Shown: in pieces, positions 42,026-51,274 of the stretch
Numbering within the stretch: the stretch's first letter is position 1
Layout of the letters: each line of letters begins with the position of its first letter
Source of the DNA: Thermacetogenium phaeum DSM 12270
GTDB taxonomy: Bacteria > Bacillota > DSM-12270 > Thermacetogeniales > Thermacetogeniaceae
Reading direction: 5' to 3'
Assembly (NCBI RefSeq): GCF_000305935.1
Contig: NC_018870.1
Location: 2,341,001 to 2,405,000, forward strand
DNA length: 64,000 nucleotides
Made by a program: the position numbers and the translations under genes
The notes under the pieces: generated by a model
What the model was told of the DNA's origin: nothing
What the model saw: only the letters and a program-made list of their open reading frames with translations
Databases searched by the model: none

Positions 42026-42660
42026 TGTGGACCTCCCAAGGGAAGACCTAACGGTGGGCCTCCTGGAGGGCCTTCTGCTCCACCCTTTCTATCTGTCGCT
42101 TCTCCATTTTGGTTCGTTGACCTTTCACTACTTCCGCTCATTACCTGCACAAATATAACTGTGTTGTTCTTTTTCCAGACGCGCAGTAACTCGTCCTTCT
42201 TTATTTCAGTTAGGGCAACTGTCTTGATTTCGTTGGTTCCCCTTTGCATTGTGACTATAGGAGTGCCTACAGGGATGATAAACGTTTCGGTTTCTTCAGT
42301 TACCTTCAGGTCGAAGGATCTGTTTGCTCTCCTGAGGTCTTGGCTGTTTTGGTTCGTTTCGTCTGCTACTGTTCCTTGGCTGTTTTCTTGAGTCTCTTGC
42401 TCTGTCGCCTCTGCTATTTCAACTTTGTAAACTGTCACTTCATTACCAACAATATCTTTTACCTTCCCTATCAGGTCCGGTTTTTCTCTTGGAACATCGA
42501 TGTTTTCACTGGTAACGAGACTTTCGGCTTTGCTCTGTGTTTGGCCTTCTGTTTGTTGGTTTTCCGTGCCACTGCTACAGCTCATGGTTGACATAGAAAA
42601 AAGTAAGAAAATCAGGATTAACAGCAAACTATTGAAACTGGCAATTCTGTTGTTCTTCAT
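42022..42660 (-). CDS. predicted lipoprotein at the head of the efflux operon
   Basis: 212 residues. A signal peptide ends in a lipobox (SMSTMSCSSG). The mature part is low-complexity and Gln/Thr/Glu-rich with a beta segment (LIGKVKDIVGNEVTVYKVEIAE.. FIIPVGTPIVTMQRG), and ends with [16 protein letters not shown]. It probably forms an OB-like domain at the cell surface. I do not recognise the family. As first gene of the operon it may sense or bind the pump's substrate or metal. Confidence 0.7.
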   Translation of the reverse strand: MKNNRIASFNSLLLILIFLLFSMSTMSCSSGTENQQTEGQTQSKAESLVTSENIDVPREKPDLIGKVKDIVGNEVTVYKVEIAEATEQETQENSQGTVADETNQNSQDLRRANRSFDLKVTEETETFIIPVGTPIVTMQRGTNEIKTVALTEIKKDELLRVWKKNNTVIFVQVMSGSSERSTNQNGEATDRKGGAEGPPGGPPLGLPLGGPQ

Positions 42661-42833
42661 ATCACCACCTCATTACTCAGATTTAGGCAATACAAGCCTT
42701 TTAGAGTCCTTTCTGCTACCTCTAATGGTGCTAAACCCCCTTTTGGTAATAATTCCCTAAACGGGTACCGTGATCTAGAACAGCTTCAGAAGAACACGCT
42801 CTTGAGAAATTCTACCGGTGAAATGTGGAAAAA

Positions 42834-42861
42834 CTATGAAAAAATTATGGGAAATTATGAA
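42834..42861. promoter_or_regulatory. three direct repeats, candidate response-regulator binding site
   Basis: CTATGAA (42834), TTATGGG (42845) and TTATGAA (42855) are spaced by 11 and 10 bp, one helical turn. OmpR/PhoB-type regulators bind such tandem half-sites. The site lies in the divergent region between the efflux operon and the repeat-protein gene, and an OmpR-type regulator is encoded nearby at 43754. The rest of the ~345-bp region (42661-43005) holds no gene. Confidence 0.4.
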
Positions 42862-42901
42862 ACGTGAAAGTGAACACGGATATCTTGTCTGAGATAAGGA
42901 T

Positions 42902-42930
42902 TTAACAATTTCCCATAAACTTTTTATAAT
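42902..42930 (+). promoter_or_regulatory. sigma-A-type promoter of the repeat-protein gene
   Basis: TTAACA at 42902-42907 and a perfect TATAAT at 42925-42930 are 17 bp apart. They stand about 70 bp before the ribosome site of the gene at 43006. Confidence 0.65.
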
Positions 42931-43005
42931 TCTTCCGCATTTCTGTCACATACTATCGATGCGGGAGGCACTCGAAAATAATAATTGTGAAAGGGGTGGT
43001 TTCAA

Positions 43006-43587
43006 ATTAACTGGAAAAAAACCATCATCCCAATAACCCTTATCCTTGCACTTTCGATGTCTACGGTAGCGTTCGCAGCTACTAGTGGAGATGCTGGGAA
43101 AAGCTCGAGGGGAGCAGCAGTTGCCGAACAGAAGCAATCTAGAAACGGGTGGCTCGAAAAAATAAGTGAACTTCCTGATGAGGTGAAGGCCAAAATCGAA
43201 GAACTGAGAGAGAAGCTCAAAAACGGAGAGATAACACGCGAGCAGTTCTGTGAAGAGATGCAACAGATCCTGCCTGAAGGGTTCCAGTTCAGAGGAAGAG
43301 GAATCCCTGCGGATCTTCCCGACGAGGTCAAGGAAAAGGTTGCAGAACTAAGAGAGAAGCTGAAGAATGGAGAGATAACACGCGAGCAGTTCTGTGAAGA
43401 GATGCAACAGATCCTGCCTGAAGGGTTCCAGTTCAGAGGAAGAGGAATCCCTGCGGATCTTCCCGACGAAGTCAAGGAGAAGATCGCAGAGCTGAGAGAA
43501 AAACTGAAGAACGGAGAGATAACACGTGAGCAGTTCCGGGAAGAGATCCAGCAATTGCGGCAGGAGCAGTCTCAATTAGAAACTTAA
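43006..43587 (+). CDS. exported repeat protein with a probable ATT start codon
   Basis: The frame has no ATG, GTG or TTG before the internal ATG at 43057, which lies inside the hydrophobic core of a signal peptide. An ATT at 43006 has AAGGGGTGG 6 nt upstream and gives MNWKKTIIPITLILALSMSTVAFAA, a complete signal peptide. The mature protein is built of nearly identical 48-residue repeats (LPDEVKEKIAELREKLKNGEITREQF..). Each is helical and charged, resembling short coiled-coil hairpins. It is divergent from the efflux operon and upstream of the two-component system, so a role in sensing or binding pump-related stress is possible. The function is unknown. Confidence 0.75.
   Translation: MNWKKTIIPITLILALSMSTVAFAATSGDAGKSSRGAAVAEQKQSRNGWLEKISELPDEVKAKIEELREKLKNGEITREQFCEEMQQILPEGFQFRGRGIPADLPDEVKEKVAELREKLKNGEITREQFCEEMQQILPEGFQFRGRGIPADLPDEVKEKIAELREKLKNGEITREQFREEIQQLRQEQSQLET
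43171..43558 (+). repeat. 144-bp tandem repeats (2.7 copies) inside the repeat-protein gene
   Basis: Units start at 43171, 43315 and 43459, exactly 144 bp (48 codons) apart. The first two are nearly identical in DNA and the third is cut after about 100 bp. The near identity, including synonymous positions, suggests recent duplication, and copy number may vary between strains. Confidence 0.9.
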
Positions 43588-43690
43588 ATTAATGCCTCCT
43601 CTATCATCTAATTGCTTGGAGTGCACCTAAAAAGAGCTCGACAGTTAAAAATTTAGTGCCTCCCCTCAATCCAACTCTTCGGATTTCATC

Positions 43691-43724
43691 AAAAAGGACG
43701 TGTCAAGAAAAGCACGTCCTTTTT
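43691..43724 (+). terminator. terminator between the repeat-protein gene and the two-component genes
   Basis: AAAAAGGACGTG at 43691-43702 pairs with CACGTCCTTTTT at 43713-43724 and ends in a T run. A TATAAT at 43727-43732 just behind it could be the -10 of the response-regulator promoter. Confidence 0.8.
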
Positions 43725-43753
43725 GTTATAATCTAAGTTGAGGTGGTCAGAAG

Positions 43754-44431
43754 ATGACTTTTCGAATTTATTTGGTGGAGGATGATGAAAATCTTAATTC
43801 TGTGCTTACTACCTATTTACAAAGAGAAGGGTGGCAGGTTTTTCCCTTTTTAACCGGAGAAGCAGCAAGACAGGCCATCAGCGATCCTCCCCATTTGTGG
43901 ATATTGGATATTATGCTCCCTGATATCGACGGCTACCACCTTATCAAAGAAATTAAAGCTTTTTCCCCGCATGTTCCCATAATTTTCATCTCTGCCCGCG
44001 ACGCTGATATCGACCGTGTCGTTGGTCTGGAAATGGGAAGTGACGATTATCTGCCGAAACCTTTTCTACCCCGCGAGTTGGTGATCCGCACCCGGAAATT
44101 ATTGGAGCGCGTGTACATGCCTCCCGGGAAACAGACCGGAAACCCAGTCCTCACAATTCCACCCTACTACATTGATGAAGCCAGCAGAACAGTTAAGCTA
44201 GGTGAAGAGATCGTCGAGTTGACCTCCAAGGAATTCGCCCTCTTGCTTTTCTTTGCCAAAAATCAAGGACAAGCATTGTCAAGGGAACAAATACTCGATC
44301 ATATCTGGGGTGCAGACTATTTCGGAACAGAACGCGTGGTTGACGATTTGGTCAGACGGCTGCGCAAGAAAATGCCCGAACTGCGCATCGAAACGATCTA
44401 CGGCTACGGTTACCGGATGGTGAGATCATGA
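43754..44431 (+). CDS. OmpR/PhoB-family response regulator
   Basis: 225 residues. The receiver domain has VEDDE, the phospho-acceptor Asp52 (ILDIMLPDIDGY) and Lys102 (PKPF). The C-terminal winged helix ends with DDLVRRLRKKMPELRIETIYGYGYRM. GAGGTGG lies 8 nt before the ATG. It pairs with the kinase that overlaps its end, and a tandem repeat in the efflux promoter region is a plausible target. Confidence 0.92.
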   Translation: MTFRIYLVEDDENLNSVLTTYLQREGWQVFPFLTGEAARQAISDPPHLWILDIMLPDIDGYHLIKEIKAFSPHVPIIFISARDADIDRVVGLEMGSDDYLPKPFLPRELVIRTRKLLERVYMPPGKQTGNPVLTIPPYYIDEASRTVKLGEEIVELTSKEFALLLFFAKNQGQALSREQILDHIWGADYFGTERVVDDLVRRLRKKMPELRIETIYGYGYRMVRS

Positions 44432-45807
44432 AAAATCTTCCGTTGTCATTGCAAATCTGGTTAGTCTTTGCAGCTATTACCTTGAGCATTTCCGTATTGC
44501 TGTCTGTTCTCTTCCCCTGGATCTTGCGGGACTTTTTTACCAAAGAAATTTATGCTACTATCGAAAGCGCCCAACGATTTTTGTTTACCAGAACCGAGCT
44601 TAACAGAGAGATTTGGGAGGCGAGTCTTTTCGCCAACCAAGGCCAACCGCTGGATGACATTCGTGCAGTCAATCATTTGATATTTGTCCCTGAAAGAGAA
44701 AGTTTCATTTTTTTTCGCGGTCCTCAGCTTCCCCAAGAATTTCTAAATGAACTAAGGGATCAGATAAGAGAGCAGACCAAAGATAGCCAGAGAGACAGCG
44801 GACAAGTTGCCGGCAGGAAACTCTTTTATGTGGTGACAAGGAGCCAAATTTGGGGAGAAGAGATTTTTCTTGTCTCCTACATGTGGGACTCGTATCGCCA
44901 AGATTTGGTTCAAACCCTTTTTAGGAAGTTACTATTAATAATGAGTTTGGTTTTCATGCTTAGTTGGTTCCCTGCTCTTGGATTGGCAAGATACTTGTCA
45001 AACCCGCTGGTTGCTTTAGAAAAGCGGGTGAAAAAGCTTGCCAATCGCGAGTGGCAGGAACCCATCTTATTGCAGCGCAAAGACGAGATCGGCAGGTTAG
45101 GGGAATCCATAGAGCAATTGCGAAAACAGCTAATTCAGCAAGATGAACTTCAGCAGTCGTTTCTCCAGCACGTGTCCCATGAGCTGAAAACCCCTGTGAT
45201 GGTGATTCGGAGTTATGTCCAGTCGATCTTGGACGGAATTTATCCCAAAGGGGATTTAACAAGCACAGTTCAGGTGATCGAAGAAGAAGCGAAAAGGCTG
45301 GAAACGCTTATTCGTAATCTTCTTTATTTGACTAAGCTCGATTACCTGGCTACACACCGAACGGAAGGGGAAGTATTTGAATTAAGCGAATTGATCAAAG
45401 AAGTGGTAGAAAAGATGCGCTGGCTTCGCAGTGAAGTGAATTGGTCGTTGAAGCTTTCTCCCACCAAGATTAAAGGAGATCCGCAGCAATGGCAGGTAGC
45501 TTTGGAAAATTTGTTTGATAACCAGATCCGCTATGCCAAAGAACAAATCACAGTTTCTCTATCCTGTCCCACCAATGGTAACAAAAATGCTCTACTGCGC
45601 ATCTGGAACGACGGGCCACATATTGATAAGAAAGTCATTGAGACACTGTTTCAAAAATTCAAAAAAGGGCCCAACGGCGAGTTTGGGCTCGGCTTGGCTG
45701 TTGTCCAGCGTGTTGCTGCTTTGCATAATGCCAAAATATGGGCTGTCAATGAAGAAAAAAGGGGCGTTTCCTTTTACTTAGAAATCCCCGTCGCTCCAAA
45801 TACCTAA
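44428..45807 (+). CDS. sensor histidine kinase
   Basis: 459 residues. Two membrane helices (about residues 8-30 and 165-190) enclose a ~130-residue extracytoplasmic sensor, followed by a HAMP domain (ARYLSNPLVALEKRVKKLAN). The H-box is FLQHVSHELKTPVMVIRSY. The ATPase domain has the N-box-like LENLFDNQIRYAKEQ (Asp-Asn-Gln instead of the usual Asn-Ala) and FGLGLAVVQRVAALHNA. It overlaps the response regulator by four bases, so the two are one system. Confidence 0.92.
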   Translation: MKNLPLSLQIWLVFAAITLSISVLLSVLFPWILRDFFTKEIYATIESAQRFLFTRTELNREIWEASLFANQGQPLDDIRAVNHLIFVPERESFIFFRGPQLPQEFLNELRDQIREQTKDSQRDSGQVAGRKLFYVVTRSQIWGEEIFLVSYMWDSYRQDLVQTLFRKLLLIMSLVFMLSWFPALGLARYLSNPLVALEKRVKKLANREWQEPILLQRKDEIGRLGESIEQLRKQLIQQDELQQSFLQHVSHELKTPVMVIRSYVQSILDGIYPKGDLTSTVQVIEEEAKRLETLIRNLLYLTKLDYLATHRTEGEVFELSELIKEVVEKMRWLRSEVNWSLKLSPTKIKGDPQQWQVALENLFDNQIRYAKEQITVSLSCPTNGNKNALLRIWNDGPHIDKKVIETLFQKFKKGPNGEFGLGLAVVQRVAALHNAKIWAVNEEKRGVSFYLEIPVAPNT

Positions 45808-45933
45808 ATTTTAAAATCGCTCATCATGTGAATTGGGCTTGTCAGTTCTCCTGGACGAAGGCAAAACGTTAAGGTTCTTTAGTTGGTTGGTGAGTCCAGA
45901 AGGAATAATAGGGCAGACCCTCACGCCGCCTGG

Positions 45934-46056
45934 GGCGGCACCAACAGAGCATGAAAATACCCGACGGGTCTACCGGCGAGCGACCTATGGAAGGCCGGGT
46001 AACAGGACAGGCAACTTGTTACGCAGCATCCCAGAGCTGTCCCGAAGTGAGCCGTC
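45934..46056 (+). repeat. shorter copy of a dispersed repeat (see 51486)
   Basis: The segment starting GGCGGCACCAACAGAGCATG matches the sequence at 51486 over about 78 bases with one change, then jumps to AACTTGTTAC.., matching the region from 51669. A block equal to 51565-51668 (104 bp) is absent here. No gene is supported between 45808 and 46144. Confidence 0.8.
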
Positions 46057-46144
46057 TTCCTTTGCCCATTTGGGGTAAACACAGCAATTATGTGGAGAAA
46101 AGCGGACTCAAAAGGCCGACCGCAATCAAAGGGATACCTGCCGG

Positions 46145-47317
46145 CTAACTCCCGGCCGGCACCGGCTTGACCCGCGTCCCCTCCTTCAACTCCTGGCTTC
46201 CGTCCCTGACCACGCTCTCGCCGGGTTTAATCCCTTTGATTACCTCCACCACCTGCTGGTTCTTCTCCCCCACCTGAATGACCCGCTCCTCAAGACGGCC
46301 GTTCACCAGGGCGAGAACCCGGTAGCTGCCGTCGGCGGCCAACCGCACGGACTCCCGAGGAAGCAGGAGAACTCCCTCCTTGCGAAGGGTTTCTATGGAC
46401 ACCCTGACCTCATAACCCGGCTTTAAGTTGCCGCTCTCATCCAGAGCAATCGTCACCGGAACCCTGCGCTGAACCACCCCCAGGGCCGAAGTCCTTTCAT
46501 AGGCACGGGGATGAATCTTGCTGACCTTCCCGGTGAGGGTGCGCTCACCCAGCACCGGAGCGGTAATCCGGGCGGTCTGGCCTTCCTTCACCATCCGCAG
46601 GTCGTCGCTCAACAGCTCGACCTCGACCTCCAGGCGGTTCTCCGAACCTACCTGGGCGAGCAAAGTGCCCGGCGACACTACCTGCCCGGTTTTTACCGGT
46701 AGATCCAGCACCGTCCCCCCGATCGGGCTGACCACCTGCAATTCCCGAACCCTTTCCTCCTGGCTCGCCAGCATCTTACGAAGACCGGCAAGCTCATTGT
46801 TTAATCCTTCTCTAGCCGCTTCCTGCCGCAGCAGGCTGTTTCTTAACCTGGTCACCTCCAGCTCGGCCTGCTCATACTCCACCCGGGTAAGCGCCCCCGA
46901 ATCCAGCAGGCTTTTCTTTCTGGCCAGGTCTTCCTCCGCCTGCTCCAGCTCCGCCCGCAGCTGCTCGGCGTTCAATTCGGCATCCTGCAGTTCCGCTTCA
47001 CACCGTAACAGCTGAGAGCGCGTCTCTTCCACAGCGGCCAGCAGTTCCGGACTGGCAAGGCGCATCAAAGTTTCCCCCGGCTCCACAGTATCTCCCGGTT
47101 CAACCAGCACCTCAATCACCCGGGCGGCCTGAGACGCCTGCACCCTGCTTTCGTCGACCGCCCGAACGTACCCGGTCTCCTCCACCGTCAGAGTAAGAAC
47201 CCCTCTGGTCGCCTTGACCACCTCAACCTGCTGTCCTCCGCCGGCCAGAACTAAGGCTGCAGCTGCTGCGAGGACGGCCAGCACAACTACCCCCACAACC
47301 AGGGCTTTTTTCTTCAT
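46145..47317 (-). CDS. HlyD-type membrane fusion protein of a second ABC exporter
   Basis: 390 residues. An N-terminal helix (KALVVGVVVLAVLAAAAALVLAGG), a lipoyl domain (VIEVLVEPGDTVEPGETLMRL), a long Leu/Glu-rich coiled coil (about residues 90-205) and a beta-barrel region follow. It is co-oriented with the permease at 47332 and the ATPase at 49707, forming a DevBCA/MacAB-like exporter. Base composition is much richer in GC than the other efflux operon. Confidence 0.9.
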   Translation of the reverse strand: MKKKALVVGVVVLAVLAAAAALVLAGGGQQVEVVKATRGVLTLTVEETGYVRAVDESRVQASQAARVIEVLVEPGDTVEPGETLMRLASPELLAAVEETRSQLLRCEAELQDAELNAEQLRAELEQAEEDLARKKSLLDSGALTRVEYEQAELEVTRLRNSLLRQEAAREGLNNELAGLRKMLASQEERVRELQVVSPIGGTVLDLPVKTGQVVSPGTLLAQVGSENRLEVEVELLSDDLRMVKEGQTARITAPVLGERTLTGKVSKIHPRAYERTSALGVVQRRVPVTIALDESGNLKPGYEVRVSIETLRKEGVLLLPRESVRLAADGSYRVLALVNGRLEERVIQVGEKNQQVVEVIKGIKPGESVVRDGSQELKEGTRVKPVPAGS

Positions 47318-47331
47318 CTTTGCCCTCCCCC

Positions 47332-49707
47332 TTAATCAAAGCCTTTCAGCGCTTCCGTCATATCCAGCTTGCCTAACCTGCGCAGTGCCAACCGCTGCCC
47401 GATCCAGACGAAAAACAGGGCAGCCGCGGCGGCTATCAAATAGGTGCGTGGGTAAATAATGGCCGGAAAGCTGTATAGCTCTGTACTGAAACTGGATACA
47501 TACGCCGCACCGGTAGCTTTTCCTGCAGGTAACCCCAGCGCAATTCCCAGCAATGCCTGGATCCAGGTCTCTTTTTGCAGCAATCCCGCCACATCCCTTT
47601 GAGAATATCCGAGAATCCGCATCGAAGCCAGCTCCCGCTGCCGCTCGTTAAAGGCCATGACCGACGTGTTATAGACGATCGCCAGCCCCAAGAGCCCGGC
47701 AAACAACATCATAAAGGCGATAGAAGCCGCTGCTGTCCCCAGCAACTGTTCAAATGCTTCCCTTTCCTGGGAGAGACTGGTCAGAGAAGCCACCCGTCCC
47801 ATATCTCTTATACGCTCTTCAACCGAACTCATCTCCGCGGCATCCAGCTTCAACAAAACGGAGCTTACTACATCCTTCTCACCCAAGAGGCGGTTGGCAG
47901 TCGTAAGGGAGACAAAAGAACCGCTCCCGGTCATGGGATGGTATATCCCGATTACGTTCAGCTGGGAGGCGCGGGAGAATCCCTGCTCCAGGGTGGCTTC
48001 TACGGTAACTTCATCCCCCACCTTCAATCCCAGCTTTTCGGCCACCTGGCTGCTGATCAGGATGCCTTCTTCGGGAATACGGTGCTCTCGCCCGTACTTA
48101 TCGTAAACCCGTTTCAGCCGCCCGGAAGGTTCCAGACCCATAAGCAGCTCATCCTCCGTTCGCCCCCGCACACGAATCTTGACCGGCAGCTCCAGCACTG
48201 GCTCCATACGCTGGACTTCATCCCACCGGGTCCAGTCCGAAAGCTCCGCATATTTAACCGGACCGCTAAAGCGAACCTGATAATCGTAGCGGTTGACCTG
48301 TCGAAAATTCTGATCGATGAGAAAATCGATGGCATCGTTGGTGAAGCAGGAAAAAACCAGCAAAATCGCCGAGACCATGACTCCCAAAACGGTAACCGCA
48401 AAGCGAACCCGGTTTCTGAAGATGGAGCGCAGGCTCATCTTCCAGCTGCCGTTCAACCGCCTCCACAGCCAAGCCCATCCCTCGATAGGGGTACGCCTGC
48501 CGGCAGCAGGAGGCTGTGGCCGCATCGCCTCTGCCGGATTAACGGCAATCACCGACCGGGATGCCAGCAGGCCGGAGGAAATACCTACCAGGGAGGTTAT
48601 CAAGAAGCTGTATAATATCACTCGAATGTCAACCCGGCTGGTGATATCAGGCAGGTTGAAATACTGAACATAGATACCGGTCATCAGGGCGGCCAGCCCC
48701 ACCCCTAAAGCGGTTCCTGCAGCGGCGCCCGTCAAACTGACCGCCAGGGCATAGCCCGTGTAGTGCCACATAATCCGGTTGTTATCATATCCCAGCGCCT
48801 TCATAACCCCTATCGGCACCCGCTGGGAGCGAATCAGACGGATGAGAATGATAAACTGAATCCCTGCCGCGATCAGGAAAAAGATGAAGGGGATCGAACC
48901 GGCAATCAGCTGCAGTCCATCCAGCTCCGCCTGCAGCATGGCATGGCTCTGTTGGTCCCGGCGCGGATAACTGGCCAGATTGCCATAGGGTTCTAAAATG
49001 TCTTCAATCTGCCCCTTAATCCTCTCCTCATCCGCCCCCGGCGCCAGATCCACCAGGATCTGGTTGATCTGCCCCGACAGCCCCAGAATCTGCTGGGCAT
49101 GGGCTTGGGGGACCATGATAATCCCAAAGCGCTCGGGTTCCGGAATAAGCGATCCGGCATCTTTCAAGGGATAGACGAATTCCGGACTCGTAGCAACGCC
49201 GGTCACCGTGAGGGCAATCTTCCTTCCGTTGGCGATCACCTCGATCTCCCGGCCGGGGGTGATGCCGTTCGCCTGGGCGTACTGGGGATCCACAAGCACC
49301 CCGATCCGATCCGGACTTTCCAGGTCAAACCAGCTCCCAGATAACAGCTGCAGGCTGTTCACCTCACCCTCAAGGGGGAGCGGGTAACCCGTCATGCGTC
49401 CTGTTGCCCACCGGTTCCCTTCTTTCACAATGTGTACGTCCTTCTGAATACGCCCGGTGGCCTTAACCACTCCGGGTACGGCCTCCACCCTGGCCACCAC
49501 CGATTCCGGTGCTCTGGCCACCACAAAAGTGTAATCGGCGAAGCGGTTCTCCTGATAAAACCGCTGTTGGGAGCGGCTCAGGTTTAAATACGCCATGTTC
49601 ATACTGATATAGATCATGACCCCGAGACTGATGACGAGCACCAGGGCAAAAAACTGGCCGCGGGTTCTCCCAATGGTTCGCAGCAGTTTGCGGGCAAGGA
49701 TGCTCAT
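47332..49707 (-). CDS. large FtsX-type ABC transporter permease (two FtsX domains)
   Basis: 791 residues. Residues ~20-40 form the first helix (FFALVLVISLGVMIYISMNMAY), then an extracytoplasmic domain (to about 265) and three helices (SIPFIFFLIAAGIQFIILI..). A second unit follows, with a helix at ~435 (VLGVMVSAILLVFSCF), another outer domain and three final helices. LGYSQRDVAGLLQKETWIQALLGIALGLPAG is the second FtsX region. This two-unit layout suits lipid or lipoprotein extruding permeases. Confidence 0.9.
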   Translation of the reverse strand: MSILARKLLRTIGRTRGQFFALVLVISLGVMIYISMNMAYLNLSRSQQRFYQENRFADYTFVVARAPESVVARVEAVPGVVKATGRIQKDVHIVKEGNRWATGRMTGYPLPLEGEVNSLQLLSGSWFDLESPDRIGVLVDPQYAQANGITPGREIEVIANGRKIALTVTGVATSPEFVYPLKDAGSLIPEPERFGIIMVPQAHAQQILGLSGQINQILVDLAPGADEERIKGQIEDILEPYGNLASYPRRDQQSHAMLQAELDGLQLIAGSIPFIFFLIAAGIQFIILIRLIRSQRVPIGVMKALGYDNNRIMWHYTGYALAVSLTGAAAGTALGVGLAALMTGIYVQYFNLPDITSRVDIRVILYSFLITSLVGISSGLLASRSVIAVNPAEAMRPQPPAAGRRTPIEGWAWLWRRLNGSWKMSLRSIFRNRVRFAVTVLGVMVSAILLVFSCFTNDAIDFLIDQNFRQVNRYDYQVRFSGPVKYAELSDWTRWDEVQRMEPVLELPVKIRVRGRTEDELLMGLEPSGRLKRVYDKYGREHRIPEEGILISSQVAEKLGLKVGDEVTVEATLEQGFSRASQLNVIGIYHPMTGSGSFVSLTTANRLLGEKDVVSSVLLKLDAAEMSSVEERIRDMGRVASLTSLSQEREAFEQLLGTAAASIAFMMLFAGLLGLAIVYNTSVMAFNERQRELASMRILGYSQRDVAGLLQKETWIQALLGIALGLPAGKATGAAYVSSFSTELYSFPAIIYPRTYLIAAAAALFFVWIGQRLALRRLGKLDMTEALKGFD

Positions 49708-50417
49708 TACCAGTCAATCCTTTCCGGCGGCAGCGGGCAGGCATTCACAGAGACGTCCACCACCTGTCCGCTGCGCATGCGCGCCACCCGCTCGGCCATA
49801 CCGCCGATGGCGGTGTTATGGGTAACAATCACTACCGTACCGGCATACTTTTCCCGGACCCCGGACAAGAGCTTTAAAATCATCTTCCCGGTTTCGTAAT
49901 CCAGGGCACCGGTGGGTTCATCGCACAGCAGGAGCCTGGGGCGCTTCACGATCGCCCGGGCAATGGCCACCCTCTGCTGTTCACCGCCGCTCAACTGGGA
50001 AGGAAAGTGATCCCTCCGCTCGAAGAGGCCGACATCCCGCAGCACTTCGTCAACGGCCAACGGCTCTGCCACCAGCTCGGCGGCCAGTGCTACGTTTTCG
50101 GCTGCGGTCAGATCGGGGATCAGGTTGTAAAACTGGAATACAAAGCCGACATCCCTCCTGCGGTACAGAGTCAGCTCTTTTTCCCGGGCATTGGTCAGGG
50201 GGCGGGTATCAAAAATTATCTCCCCGCCGTCGGGCCTATCTATACCCCCCATCAGATTCAACAGGGTGCTCTTGCCCGAGCCGCTGGGGCCCAGGATTAC
50301 CAGCAGCTCCCCCTTGTAAATATCCAAAGAGGTTTCTTTGAGTGCCTCTACTTGGACTTCACCCATGGTGTAAGTTTTACTGATGTTTTTAAGGCTCAAC
50401 AAAACCTCTTGCGGCAA
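49707..50417 (-). CDS. ABC transporter ATPase of the second exporter (MacB/LolD type)
   Basis: 236 residues. Walker [17 protein letters not shown], signature [16 protein letters not shown], Walker [13 protein letters not shown] and the H-loop VIVTHNTAI are present. Its end overlaps the permease start by one base. The three genes are one operon without an outer-membrane channel gene. Confidence 0.93.
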   Translation of the reverse strand: MPQEVLLSLKNISKTYTMGEVQVEALKETSLDIYKGELLVILGPSGSGKSTLLNLMGGIDRPDGGEIIFDTRPLTNAREKELTLYRRRDVGFVFQFYNLIPDLTAAENVALAAELVAEPLAVDEVLRDVGLFERRDHFPSQLSGGEQQRVAIARAIVKRPRLLLCDEPTGALDYETGKMILKLLSGVREKYAGTVVIVTHNTAIGGMAERVARMRSGQVVDVSVNACPLPPERIDW

Positions 50418-50536
50418 CGGCTCTATCCCCCTTAATATAAGATTACGCCGTCAAATCAGGGGTATTTTACCTAATTGTGGAATTATTAGACCTCTTCGGG
50501 CATCAGGTTCCCGAAGGGCTGCCATTACAACGCCGC

Positions 50537-51274
50537 TTACAGCCTTCTACTGACCTCCAGCCAATCCTCCCGCTCCAGGAAGCTCCCGGGCACATTGTTC
50601 TCCATTTCCAGTGCCCTCTCGAAAGGAACCGCAAACCCCAGAACATCCGGGGGTAGAATACCGCGCACGGAGATATCGGTAAGGGCAACGATCCCTCTTT
50701 TACTGCCTCTCCGTTCCAGGCGGGGAAACAGGATAATACTGTCACATCCGGACCCGAAGGGAGCGATCACTCCGTCATTTCCCGGCAGGTCGTAATTGGC
50801 AAGCACGATGAGCGCCGCCAGCTGATCCGGTTTGACCAGGAAAAACACCGACTCCGGCTTCTCCTCTGCCGACAGAAGGCCAACCGGCTTCATAATGCAG
50901 TAGTCCGCCGCAGCGGGAAGCGGTTTGAATCCACTCAGCCAGGCATCCACCAGTTCCGGCGTTTTTTTATAGCCTTCACCCCGCACTTTGCCGGGCAGGC
51001 CGCAGGAAAGGAAGTAGCGGAAGTTCGGGAAGAGCTTCTCAACAAAACCCAGATGATATCCGGCACCACGGCACCCGTAATTATCCCGCCCGATAGCGGC
51101 AACGACACCCTCGTAGGCCACCCGGCGGGCCAGAGCGACAACGCAACCTTCCTCATGTCCTTTGCCTGGAGTAATTGCACCGGAGGGAAGCTCATCAGAC
51201 CAGAGGACGGCCACCGGATGGTTCTTGAGGTAGATTGCCTCCTGCAGTCTCGATAACACCAGCGACACCCCCAA
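50537..51274 (-). CDS. DUF169 family protein
   Basis: 245 residues. The segments KNHPVAVLWSDELPSGA, GCVVALARRVAYEGVVAAIGRDNYGCRGAGYHLGF and LANYDLPGNDGVIAPFGSGCDSIILFP match DUF169. Two Cys of the centre and late part could bind a cofactor, but the function is unknown. The GTG or TTG start is uncertain by a few codons. It is monocistronic, with no clear link to the exporter. Confidence 0.8.
   Translation of the reverse strand: MGVSLVLSRLQEAIYLKNHPVAVLWSDELPSGAITPGKGHEEGCVVALARRVAYEGVVAAIGRDNYGCRGAGYHLGFVEKLFPNFRYFLSCGLPGKVRGEGYKKTPELVDAWLSGFKPLPAAADYCIMKPVGLLSAEEKPESVFFLVKPDQLAALIVLANYDLPGNDGVIAPFGSGCDSIILFPRLERRGSKRGIVALTDISVRGILPPDVLGFAVPFERALEMENNVPGSFLEREDWLEVSRRL

Noticed and set aside
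43002-43475. Minus-strand open frame with internal repeats opposite the repeat protein
   Set aside because: The repetition is simply the mirror of the 144-bp coding repeats; the plus frame has a signal peptide and ribosome site.
43171-43558. 144-bp tandem repeats as non-coding satellite
   Set aside because: The unit is an exact multiple of three and keeps one open frame with a consistent protein motif.
47575-48615. Plus-strand open frame of 346 codons opposite the FtsX-type permease
   Set aside because: Shadow of the permease gene without start signal or known domain.
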